The notes below the pieces were generated by a model, which was not told the DNA's origin, searched no databases, and saw nothing but the letters and a program-made list of their open reading frames with translations. Positions 18,561-26,015 of a DNA stretch of 64,000 nt are shown one piece after another. Location of the stretch: NCBI RefSeq assembly GCF_023746615.1, contig NZ_CP082276.1, positions 1,674,001 through 1,738,000 on the forward strand. Direction: 5' to 3'. How positions within the stretch are numbered: the stretch's first letter is position 1; each line of letters begins with the position of its first letter. The DNA is from Grimontia kaedaensis (GTDB lineage: Bacteria; Pseudomonadota; Gammaproteobacteria; Enterobacterales; Vibrionaceae). Made by a program: the position numbers and the translations under genes.

Positions 18561-19328
18561 CTAGGTTCGTTTAACCAACCAATGACCAAGTACTTCATTG
18601 AACTCAGTCGGCTTTTCAAGCGGAACAAGATGTCTTGCATTAGGAAGACAAGCAAATTCCCCATCAGGATAAAGGTAAGCGAGCACTTTTTTCGACGCGA
18701 CAGGGGTGTAGTCAAACTCTGAGGTCAACATAAACAGCGGACATTTCAGCTTGGAAAGTTTGTTCAATGCGTCCCAGTTCACCACGGCATTAAAGGCCGC
18801 AATGTAGCTTTCCCTGTGGTTTTTCGACCAGCGACTGATCACCTCATCTCGGGTTTGAGCAAGAGCATCACCCGGTAGGAGTTGCTTTGCCATCAGCTTA
18901 GCAATGTTTTCCACACTGACAAACTTAAGCAGGAAGCGGCGGGAGCCGAGCATCCACCACTCATTGAGCTTTCTTGGACGACATTCTGCGAGCGCATTCA
19001 CCACACATAGCCCCGCAACATACTTAGGAAATCGGGCTGCCAACTCAATACCGACCATACCGCCCATTGATACCCCCACGACCAACACATCGCGAAGTTC
19101 CAGTGTCTCAATCAGTGAAGCAATAATGACCGCGCAGTGCGGCAAACTGAAGGTATCAATATCGCCCGGTGAGGTACCGTGCAGCGGGAAGTCGGGCGCA
19201 ATCACATCAAACCGGTCGCTGAATGCATCGATTTGATGCTGCCAATCTTCACTGCTCGAACCCAAGCCATGAAGAAGCAGGAGCGGTCTCCCCTGACCTT
19301 TGCGCAGATAGTGAATATGAGATTCCAT
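18561..19328 (-). CDS. alpha/beta fold hydrolase
   Basis: A 255-residue hydrolase. The oxyanion segment LLLHGLGSSSEDW is at ~residue 17, the nucleophile elbow GVSMGG (Ser ~97), the acid Asp in MLTSEFDYTPV and the catalytic His in NARHLVPLEKP near 235. The N-terminus MESHIHYLRKGQGRP is typical of the family and ATG 19328 needs no change. A parS2 site (19330-19342) lies directly in front of the start codon, in the space where a Shine-Dalgarno would be expected, so translation initiation may be weak. Substrate unknown. Confidence 0.87.
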   Translation of the reverse strand: MESHIHYLRKGQGRPLLLLHGLGSSSEDWQHQIDAFSDRFDVIAPDFPLHGTSPGDIDTFSLPHCAVIIASLIETLELRDVLVVGVSMGGMVGIELAARFPKYVAGLCVVNALAECRPRKLNEWWMLGSRRFLLKFVSVENIAKLMAKQLLPGDALAQTRDEVISRWSKNHRESYIAAFNAVVNWDALNKLSKLKCPLFMLTSEFDYTPVASKKVLAYLYPDGEFACLPNARHLVPLEKPTEFNEVLGHWLVKRT

Positions 19329-19329
19329 G

Positions 19330-19342
19330 TTTACAGTGTAAA
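19330..19342. other. parS2 centromere site
   Basis: TTTACAGTGTAAA is a full match to TTTACANTGTAAA. It fills the gap between the hydrolase start (19328) and the GNAT stop (19344). Confidence 0.85.
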
Positions 19343-19343
19343 G

Positions 19344-19907
19344 CTAACCAACACAGCGAAGTGTTTTATCGCCTTTACTTTGCGCCTGCCACTCTTCGCG
19401 AAGCACGCCATAACGAAGCGAATCGTAATATTTCCCCTCAAAGAAACGTACGCTTCGAATCCTACCTTCTTCTTGCATGCCCAGTGCTTCGGCGCACTTC
19501 ATCATGCGGGGATTGCCTGACCAGGTAGTCAGGCCAATACGGGCAACATCATAACGCTCAAAAAGATGGGTAATCCAAAGGGTCAGCGCTTTGCGTCCGA
19601 GTTTTTTGCCCCAGTATTGGGAGGTGAAAAGTGTGATTCCAACTTCTAGCCAGCGAGTAGATTGGTCTTCCCAATAACAAGAGAGATATCCAATAGCTTC
19701 ACCGTTGTAGTCAATCACCATCGCGGTTTGTGCTTCTTTGAGGCGCTTGAAAAGATTGCGCCGGAATTGAAAGCGAGATTGGTGCTCGAGCGGAAAATAG
19801 GGAGCATCATGTGCCTTCCACTCGTTTTGTACATAAATGAAATGCCACAGATGATCGCGTTCATCATTCCTGGCTGGTCGCAAGCAAATATCTTCAAGCT
19901 TTAACAT
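19344..19907 (-). CDS. GNAT family N-acetyltransferase
   Basis: A 187-residue RimJ/RimL-like acetyltransferase. It begins KLEDICLRPARNDERDHLWHF, has WLEVGITLFTSQYWGKKLGRKAL (acetyl-CoA binding motif A with the GxxLGxxA pattern) near residues 100-123 and GLTTWSGNPRMMKCAEALGMQEEGRIRSV (motif B region). The target is unknown. It is followed at 15 nt by the alpha/beta hydrolase gene on the same strand, so the two may be an operon, with a parS2 site in the junction. Confidence 0.88.
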   Translation of the reverse strand: MLKLEDICLRPARNDERDHLWHFIYVQNEWKAHDAPYFPLEHQSRFQFRRNLFKRLKEAQTAMVIDYNGEAIGYLSCYWEDQSTRWLEVGITLFTSQYWGKKLGRKALTLWITHLFERYDVARIGLTTWSGNPRMMKCAEALGMQEEGRIRSVRFFEGKYYDSLRYGVLREEWQAQSKGDKTLRCVG

Positions 19908-20211
19908 GCCTCTCCTTTTTCATGTCGCCGCATTTACGCAGTATTTTCTTTCTGTTTGTTCGAGAGTCAGAGTCAACTGACCCCAGTAATCAAGCTACAG
20001 CAGCCCTAAAAGGATAGCCAACAGAAAACGTTATTATTGATTATTATCAGCAGTAAACTGTGCTTCCCGACCCAAATACGCACCGTGTTTTATTTTATAG
20101 GCGATGTGATTCATTGAGACAGTTATCAATTGGACATGTGAGCAGGCTTTTCTAAGCTTGTTTATATGAATAAAGATCCATAGAAAATGCACCATCACTT
20201 TTAAAGGTCCG
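19908..20211. promoter_or_regulatory. intergenic region with FNR/CRP-type box
   Basis: Between the GNAT gene and the repeat element upstream of the globin gene. TTGAT-TATT-ATCAG at 20037-20050 matches the FNR consensus TTGATNNNNATCAA in 9 of 10 positions. A TTTTATTTTATAG tract (20088-20100) could supply a -10 region for the plus strand. FNR control of single-domain globins is known in relatives, so this may be the original globin promoter, now separated from the gene by the repeat at 20212-20477. It could also serve the GNAT gene. Confidence 0.45.
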
Positions 20212-20477
20212 AGGGTCTGTTGACCTTTGGTGGTTAAATTTTGTTCTCGCCATAAGCGTTTTAGGCGCGGCGAGGTGTGTGCCGCCTAGTCATTCTATGC
20301 AAATACACCTCAACAAAGCATAAAACGTTTAGGGCAGAACCCTTCGGGTAGCGTTTGTTGGGAATTTATGCTGCGTTATCGGCTTCTCATGTAGGCTAGC
20401 TACACATCGAAGCCTCTGCCTTGCATAACATCCCCACAAACTGCTGCAAAAATCATCACCAAAGGTCAACAGACCCT
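20212..20477. mobile_element. 266-bp MITE-like element with perfect 21-bp terminal inverted repeats
   Basis: The ends 20212-20232 and 20457-20477 are exact 21-bp inverted repeats (outer sequence AGGGTCTGTTGACC). The interior holds smaller hairpins (e.g. around CAGAACCCTTCGGGTAGCG at 20335-20353) and no open reading frame of note. No transposase is encoded, so it would be mobilised in trans, if at all. It stops 12 bp before the globin ATG. Confidence 0.75.
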
Positions 20478-20489
20478 GGGGATACTGCA

Positions 20490-20903
20490 ATGTCGCTAAC
20501 ACAACAACAAATCAAACTGATCCAAACCAGTTTTAGCAAGGTGGAACCTATTTCTCTCAAAGCAGCAGAAATTTTCTACGATACCCTCTTTTCATATGAC
20601 CCCTCTTTAAAAGCGCTGTTTAAAGGAGACATGAAACAACAGGGAAGAAAATTGATGGCAATGCTGAGTGCAGCCGTAAAAGGCTTGAACGATCTAGAGT
20701 CTTTAGTACCTGTACTTCACCAACTTGCACAGCGGCACGAAGGTTATGGCGTGAAAAAGAGCCATTTCACACCTGTCGGTAATGCACTACTGCGCACCCT
20801 CAAGGTGGGTCTGGGCGACGAATTTACGCCCGAGGTACGTGCTGCATGGGTCGCGCTGCTACACATTGTGGCAGATACCATGAAATCAAAAATGGCGGCC
20901 TAA
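20490..20903 (+). CDS. single-domain globin (Vitreoscilla-haemoglobin-like)
   Basis: A 137-residue globin. ATG 20490 (MSLTQQQIKLIQTSFSKVEPIS) is preferred to the frame's earlier ATG at 20421, which lies inside the MITE-like element; GGGGAT stands upstream. Key positions: Phe in ALFKGDM (CD1 region), proximal His F8 in LAQRHEGYGVK, and LLRTLKVGLGDEFTPEVRAAW. No reductase domain is attached, so it is a Vgb/Cgb-type protein for O2 or NO handling. The stop overlaps the convergent SRAP gene by 4 nt. Confidence 0.9.
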   Translation: MSLTQQQIKLIQTSFSKVEPISLKAAEIFYDTLFSYDPSLKALFKGDMKQQGRKLMAMLSAAVKGLNDLESLVPVLHQLAQRHEGYGVKKSHFTPVGNALLRTLKVGLGDEFTPEVRAAWVALLHIVADTMKSKMAA

Positions 20904-21580
20904 TCGGCCGCTAAGTGAACGCTTTCACCTATCGCGTTTCGCACTGACGCCTTTTCAATAGGTGTTACACTCAGTGGCAGCGGTAATTGCGGCGAAAGCA
21001 TCTCTTCTAATTCCCCCACATTTGTTGCTGGGCAGTCTAGCCATTTCCTCTGCACTTCAGGATTGAGCGGCAGTATTAACGGCATCGACTTCGCATGGTA
21101 CGGCTCGATTTTGGGATGCGGCGGCAAAGTAACGATTGAACATGACAGGACTTCTTCTCCCGTTGTTTCTTCGATCCAGCGCCGGAACAAACCGCCAAAC
21201 GCTATCGCACTCCCGACAGGCTCCATCGCATAGGCATTGCCTTGTTGGGTTTCGACAAAACCTGACACCGGAATAATGCAGCGCGTCTGGCGAAAAGCGT
21301 CAAAGCCCGCGCTACCTTTGACATTGAGTTTATCGCTACGGGTATTGAAGCTGGCGTATTTGGTAAGTGGTCGAATGCATCCGTCTTCTTGATGCATCAA
21401 CAGCCACCAGCAGGCGTTTTTCAATACCATCTCTTCCCCATTCGACACCACGATGCTGACCGTATCGGTTGGTGCAATGTTGTTGCTTGCCCTAATCGGC
21501 AGCCGACCTAAATCCACACCCAAGCTGTCTAACAGCAAATGCATGTAAGGATCATCGGTGACGTTAAAACGTCCGCACAT
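20900..21580 (-). CDS. SRAP family abasic-site-processing protein (YedK/HMCES-like)
   Basis: A 226-residue SRAP protein. The catalytic Cys2 (MCGRFN) forms a thiazolidine crosslink to abasic sites in single-stranded DNA in this family. Other family residues are Asn in ASFNTRSDKL, Glu in SGFVET (GFYEW in most relatives) and His in EPYHAKSMPLIL. The role is protection of ssDNA abasic sites during replication. It is a single gene, with a repeat element rather than a promoter-rich region upstream. Confidence 0.92.
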   Translation of the reverse strand: MCGRFNVTDDPYMHLLLDSLGVDLGRLPIRASNNIAPTDTVSIVVSNGEEMVLKNACWWLLMHQEDGCIRPLTKYASFNTRSDKLNVKGSAGFDAFRQTRCIIPVSGFVETQQGNAYAMEPVGSAIAFGGLFRRWIEETTGEEVLSCSIVTLPPHPKIEPYHAKSMPLILPLNPEVQRKWLDCPATNVGELEEMLSPQLPLPLSVTPIEKASVRNAIGESVHLAAD

Positions 21581-21614
21581 TGCATATCCTTTACCTTTCA
21601 GTATTCAATAAAGT

Positions 21615-21793
21615 GTATACCCAAATAACCTGAAGATGCTCGAATTCAGAGGCCATCAATTCGTTCAATTCGAGGCAAATTTCGTGAGGAATAGTGGTTC
21701 TATTTCCGTGTGATTTAACAAAGAAGTAGGCGCATTGAGGGCCTCCCTTTGGGCGAGTTGAATCCTGCATCTGCAAGTCGTTTGGGTATATAC
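21615..21793. repeat. ~179-bp MITE-like repeat (TTTGGGTA family)
   Basis: The left end (21615-21639, GTATACCCAAATAACC then TGAAGATGC) and right end (21767-21793, GCATCTGCAAGTCG then TTTGGGTATATAC) are imperfect inverted repeats of about 25 bp. The interior has no gene. The same ends occur in shortened form at 18434-18480, so this is a repeat family. It fills most of the space between the SRAP and torA genes. Confidence 0.7.
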
Positions 21794-21811
21794 AACAGTC
21801 AGACCGCACAT

Positions 21812-21837
21812 AAAAAAAGAGCCGCAATTGCGGCTCT
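21812..21837 (-). terminator. Rho-independent terminator of torECA operon
   Basis: AGAGCCGCAATTGCGGCTCT (21818-21837) is a perfect 20-bp palindrome. On the minus strand it is followed by T7 (complement of 21812-21818), 23 nt after the torA stop. Confidence 0.88.
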
Positions 21838-21859
21838 TCAGACAATTAATAAATCAAGG

Positions 21860-24337
21860 TTACAGAGAAACAATCTCTGGGCCTGAGAACGCATTTACGG
21901 CTGGCGCCTCGCCTTTGAACTTCTCATAGTCCACCACACAAGTGTATGCGCTACAAGCCTGTGCAAGCTCAGAGGTGCCCACATCCAGCGTCACGGTGTT
22001 CGGGTCACCGTAGGTGTCAATCGCACCGATTTCAGAGCCTGTCGGGCCATACCACGCCCCTTCCTGGATACGAATAACACCCGGTGGGTAATCGTCCGAC
22101 ACCACGGCGCCGGCGATCAGCTGTCCACGGTCATTAAACACACGGATAAGATCGCCATCTTTCACGCCACGCGCTTTAGCATCTTCAGGGTTGATATAGG
22201 CAGGCTCTCGTCCCTGGACTGTGTAGGTTTCACGAAGCGCTGGCGATTCACACATCTGTGAGTGTAGGCGCTTGTCCGGGTGGCAGGATTGCAGCCAAAT
22301 CGGGAATTTCTCTGATCCCGGGCCACCGTGAGAACGCTCGGCTTTCTCAAACCACATCGGGTGTTCCTGACAATATTCGTAACCAAATCCGCCGATTTTG
22401 CGGCTGGTAATTTCGATAAAGCCGGAAGGCGTACCCAATGGATTGAGCTCAGGGTCTTCACGGAACAAGGCGTGACGGACAAAAGTGCTGCCCTTACCAA
22501 AACCGACATAACCATCTTTCCAGAAGGTTTCAAAGTCAGGCATTTCAAAGTTGCCCTTGTTGGCTGTTACACACTCGTTGTAAAGCTTTTCTACCCACTG
22601 CATCTCGGTCATTTCCTGCGCGTACTCTTTGTCTTTATTCAGACCAAAGCGAGCAGTCAAACCTTTGAAAATCTCAAAGTCTGTGCGGGATTGATAGAGC
22701 GGATCGACCAGCTTGTGCATAGCAAGTACACCTGTCGCTGAATATGCACCATAGAGGTCGATATCGTTACGCTCAAACTGAGTACAGGCTGGCAGTACAA
22801 TATCAGAGAAGCGGCAGGTCGCTGTCCAAGCAAAGTCGATGGTGATGGCCGTTTCAATGTTGTGGTAGGCCTTTTTCATCCGGTTATGATCCTGATGGTG
22901 GTGCCAAGGGTTGTTACCACTCACAATCACCATTTTAATCGGCGGCAGTTTCACCTTGTTCCCGTTGTGATTGATCACCTTACCGGGATTTTCAATAGCC
23001 TCTATCCATCGCGCCACCGGAATGGTACTCGCATAGCCTTTGAAGTCACTATTGTTGTATTTAGGCTCCATACCAGGGTCGAGGTTTCGAGGGAAACCAC
23101 CAGGGCCAGCTGCGCCTGTCGCAGGCTCACCAATACCGCTGTAGTGGTGCGCGTAAGAAACACCTGCGCCCGGAAGACCAATACCGCCGAGCATACTCGC
23201 CAGTACAGCCCCCATCCAATAAGGCTGCTCGCCGTGTTGCTGGCGCTGCACACACCAGCCGAACATCAATTGAGTGCGTTCGCTAGCCAACATGCGGGCG
23301 AATTCGCGGATGCGATCAGCTTCTACGCCGCATATCTTAGACGCCCACTCAGGCGTTTTCTCGACCTTGTCTTTGGTTTTACCCATGACGTAATCGATGA
23401 AAGGTTCAAAGCCGAGGCAGTAAATCTTGATGAATTCTTTGTCGTACAAATCCTCTTTGTAGAGGGTGTGCGCCAGTGCAAGCATAAACGGCACATCGGT
23501 TTGAGGATTGATGTATTGATGCTCACAGCCAAGAAATTTCTGGGTTTTGCTGACTACAGGGTCAACCGAGATCACCTTGATATCACCGTTGGCAACTTTG
23601 TCTTTCAATTGATCGAAGTAGCCATACACATCATGGGTTGGACACTGCCAGCCAACCTGCGCGTTTTTCACCGGATCGTTCGCCCAAATCACAATCTGCT
23701 TGGCGTTATCCAGCACCAACTGCCATGAGGTTTGCTGCGCGTATACTTCGGTTGAACCGAGCACATAAGGCATGATGGTTTGTCCCGCACCCGTCGAGTA
23801 ATCCCCGATTTTCTTCACGAAGAAGCCATGCATCGCCATCGCACGCTGCATGTGAGTCGTGCAACTGTGGAATTGACCTGTCTGGCGCCAACCGGTTTGT
23901 CCTGCCAGTATGCCTGACGGACCATAAGTGTTCTGCACGCGCTCAAGTTCGCTGTAGAAGAGATCAAGCGCCTGATCCCAGGTCACACGAACAAAACGGT
24001 TATCACCACGTGTGGTGTTCCAGCCTTCGGTACGTTTCAACCAATCAAGGCGCACCATGGGGTAGCGCACACGGGATGGGTTATAGATAAGGCCTTTCAC
24101 CCCTTCCAACATTTCAGTGGGGTGTTTGTCGTGATTGAACGCCACCACCTCGGCGACTTCACCGCCGACGATGCGGGCGCGGAATGCGCCCCAGTGAGAA
24201 CCAGAGGTACGCCAAGTGCCCTCCAGCAGTTCTGAATTGGCATGTGCGTCTGTAGCAACGAGAAGGCTGGGACCAATGACTGCCGTTGCACTGACAGACA
24301 ACATGCCTTTAAGGAAAGTTCGTCTATTGATTGTCAT
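21860..24337 (-). CDS. torA: trimethylamine-N-oxide reductase TorA, molybdopterin subunit
   Basis: An 825-residue periplasmic bis-MGD molybdoenzyme. ATG 24337 (MTINRRTFLKGMLS) is chosen, with GAGGGA upstream; it starts a twin-arginine signal (NRRTFLKG) cleaved near ATDAHA. The frame extends to 24421 but that would bury the Tat motif. The Mo-ligand Ser is in GDYSTGAGQ, and VSGNNPWHHHQDHNRM and the C-terminal SNPHPKRLHSQ-like SCHPDKRLHSQM are family motifs. The DMSO/TMAO reductase type lacks an N-terminal Fe-S cluster, as here. It reduces TMAO to TMA with electrons from TorC. The chaperone gene torD and the torRST regulators are not in the window. Confidence 0.93.
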   Translation of the reverse strand: MTINRRTFLKGMLSVSATAVIGPSLLVATDAHANSELLEGTWRTSGSHWGAFRARIVGGEVAEVVAFNHDKHPTEMLEGVKGLIYNPSRVRYPMVRLDWLKRTEGWNTTRGDNRFVRVTWDQALDLFYSELERVQNTYGPSGILAGQTGWRQTGQFHSCTTHMQRAMAMHGFFVKKIGDYSTGAGQTIMPYVLGSTEVYAQQTSWQLVLDNAKQIVIWANDPVKNAQVGWQCPTHDVYGYFDQLKDKVANGDIKVISVDPVVSKTQKFLGCEHQYINPQTDVPFMLALAHTLYKEDLYDKEFIKIYCLGFEPFIDYVMGKTKDKVEKTPEWASKICGVEADRIREFARMLASERTQLMFGWCVQRQQHGEQPYWMGAVLASMLGGIGLPGAGVSYAHHYSGIGEPATGAAGPGGFPRNLDPGMEPKYNNSDFKGYASTIPVARWIEAIENPGKVINHNGNKVKLPPIKMVIVSGNNPWHHHQDHNRMKKAYHNIETAITIDFAWTATCRFSDIVLPACTQFERNDIDLYGAYSATGVLAMHKLVDPLYQSRTDFEIFKGLTARFGLNKDKEYAQEMTEMQWVEKLYNECVTANKGNFEMPDFETFWKDGYVGFGKGSTFVRHALFREDPELNPLGTPSGFIEITSRKIGGFGYEYCQEHPMWFEKAERSHGGPGSEKFPIWLQSCHPDKRLHSQMCESPALRETYTVQGREPAYINPEDAKARGVKDGDLIRVFNDRGQLIAGAVVSDDYPPGVIRIQEGAWYGPTGSEIGAIDTYGDPNTVTLDVGTSELAQACSAYTCVVDYEKFKGEAPAVNAFSGPEIVSL

Positions 24338-24350
24338 GCTGTTATCCCTC

Positions 24351-25529
24351 TCAGTGTGGTGCAAAGGTGCTGGAATGTTTCTGCAGGTACTTGAGCACCA
24401 ATGCCTGAGTTGCCTGATCAAAGTTGACGAAGCCCATCATGCCGTCAAACATTCCCGGCCAGGTGTTTGCATCAAAATGCGCCACATCAGGCTGGGTATG
24501 ACAAAGGCTACAGTTGGTGTCGTAAGCCTGTTTTGCTTCGGTCCAGATAGGGTCGATAGTGTCGAGGAAGTCTGCTTTTTTCACCCAAAGATCCACTTCA
24601 ACACGCTGCCAGGTCAAGCCGGTCAAGTCGTCTTCTTTGGTTTCAAAAGTGCGGATATCGGTCTGGCTTTGCGCCACTTCTTTAGATAATGCAGCGGAGG
24701 CGATATTAAGGCCAAAGTCTTCGTAAATCACACGACCAAAACCTTTCATCTTACGCCAGCCGGTCAGAGTGACTTTCGCCGCCTTGTCGTCCTCTTCCAG
24801 AATGGTCACCATGGAGGCGGGTTCAAGCACACCACCGTCCTGTTTCAGGTCTTTATCAACGTACATTTCTAGGAAATTGATGCTGTAAATCGGCGCACCT
24901 TTGTTGAAGTCAGTGCTGTGAGAGCGGGAAATCAACTTACCGAGCAAGCCACCGGTTGAGTCCATTTCTGCAGGCAGTTCGTGAGCGATCCCTTTGTGGC
25001 AGTCGATACAGCTTTGATCAGTTTGCGCCGCGTGCTGCATTTGGAAGCGCGAGGTTGGCCTCATCTTGTCAAACTGCATGCTGGCATAATTGTGGCAGGC
25101 CTTACATTCTTTCGAGCCGTTGGCACTGAATCTTGCCCATTCGTGTTGTGCCAATTCCAGCCGCTTGTCTAGGAACTTCTCTCTGGTTCCAATCACACCG
25201 AAAACCTGAGCAAAGACTTCTTTACTAGCCTGCATTTTACGGGCGATTTTGTCCGTCCAGTTGTGCGGTACGTGACAATCAGGACAGGTCGCACGTACAC
25301 CGGAACGGTTTGACCAGTGAATAGTTTTCTGCAGTTCCGGGTAAACGTTGTCTCGCATAGAGTGGCAGGAAATACAGAATTGTTCGGTGTTGGTCAGCTC
25401 CAGCGCGGTATTGAATCCACCCCAGAAAATGACACCCGCTATAAAGCCCCCGAGTGTCAGGGTCCCAAGACTGATTTTGGTTGCTGGGCGCTTCATGGTT
25501 GCCCAGAGTTTTCTGATAAATTCTTTCAT
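24351..25529 (-). CDS. torC: pentahaem cytochrome c TorC (NapC/NirT family)
   Basis: About 392 residues with an N-terminal membrane anchor (~17-38) and five CxxCH haem sites: CISCH, CPDCH, CKACH, CIDCH in the NapC-like N-terminal domain and CSLCH in the C-terminal monohaem domain. It carries electrons from menaquinol to TorA in the periplasm. ATG 25529 is favoured (AAGAG 9 nt upstream); an in-frame ATG two codons earlier at 25535 is possible. It lies 13 nt upstream of torA. Confidence 0.92.
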   Translation of the reverse strand: MKEFIRKLWATMKRPATKISLGTLTLGGFIAGVIFWGGFNTALELTNTEQFCISCHSMRDNVYPELQKTIHWSNRSGVRATCPDCHVPHNWTDKIARKMQASKEVFAQVFGVIGTREKFLDKRLELAQHEWARFSANGSKECKACHNYASMQFDKMRPTSRFQMQHAAQTDQSCIDCHKGIAHELPAEMDSTGGLLGKLISRSHSTDFNKGAPIYSINFLEMYVDKDLKQDGGVLEPASMVTILEEDDKAAKVTLTGWRKMKGFGRVIYEDFGLNIASAALSKEVAQSQTDIRTFETKEDDLTGLTWQRVEVDLWVKKADFLDTIDPIWTEAKQAYDTNCSLCHTQPDVAHFDANTWPGMFDGMMGFVNFDQATQALVLKYLQKHSSTFAPH

Positions 25530-25570
25530 GATCATGTGCTCTTAATTGGTTCAGAGAATGTAAATCGCCG

Positions 25571-25750
25571 TTAGCCGTGTCCCGGAGGACCAAAAAAGAA
25601 CACCTGACTCATCCAGATAAGGAAGCCGTACCCTCCGATGAGGACGACACTAAGAATGGGGAAGAGGAATACGGCAATAAAGAAAAACGCTCGCCATTCG
25701 AACGTTCCCTTTTCACCATCTCTCACAATATCTGCTTCGCTTTTGTCCAT
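25571..25750 (-). CDS. torE: small membrane protein TorE (NapE/TorE family)
   Basis: A 59-residue single-span membrane protein beginning at ATG 25750 with GAGGA upstream; the frame opens at 25813 but the extra residues are unlike the family. The membrane segment is AFFFIAVFLFPILSVVLIGGYG followed by FLIWMSQVFFFGPPG, the typical TorE/NapE ending. It is the first gene of torECA, as in Shewanella and other marine bacteria. Its role is not well defined. Confidence 0.88.
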   Translation of the reverse strand: MDKSEADIVRDGEKGTFEWRAFFFIAVFLFPILSVVLIGGYGFLIWMSQVFFFGPPGHG

Positions 25751-26015
25751 GACGTTGTCCTCGTTTTCCCGGCCTCTTATATCGAGCTGAGCCGGATTGA
25801 TAAGTATGTCCACACCAAGTCTAGGAGAACCTCGCTGGTGACATGTCTCTTTATTGACCCATCGAGGAACACAAAGTCTTTGTTTACAGTACGCTAGAGG
25901 GTATATAACTGGTAGGAAGAAGCTATTTCATTGTTGAGAATGGGCGTATCTTGTCTCTAAGTTGCACATTACGGTCTGAAGATGCCGTAGGCGACACCTT
26001 CAGACCGCCTTAAAA
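25751..26015. promoter_or_regulatory. region upstream of torE; long hairpin beyond PAS-receptor gene
   Basis: Holds the torECA promoter, though no convincing TorR or FNR box was identified. CGGTCTGAAG (25972-25981) and CTTCAGACCG (25997-26006) form a 10-bp stem with a 15-nt loop just past the stop of the receptor gene at 26016; it lacks a T-run on the minus strand, so it is only a possible terminator. Confidence 0.4.

Noticed and set aside
20335..20353. A riboswitch or attenuator upstream of the globin gene
   Set aside because: The hairpins there belong to the inside of the terminal-inverted-repeat element and have no T-run or known aptamer features.
21591..21845. An 84-codon minus-strand frame between the SRAP and torA genes
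   Set aside because: It lies almost wholly within the MITE-like repeat and the torA terminator and has no ribosome site.
22862..23728. A 288-codon plus-strand frame opposite torA
   Set aside because: The torA reading frame matches its family throughout; the opposite frame has no domain and no ribosome site.
25865..25905. A seventh parS2 site upstream of torE (TTTACAGTACGCT)
   Set aside because: Only the first half-site matches; the second half is changed in most positions.
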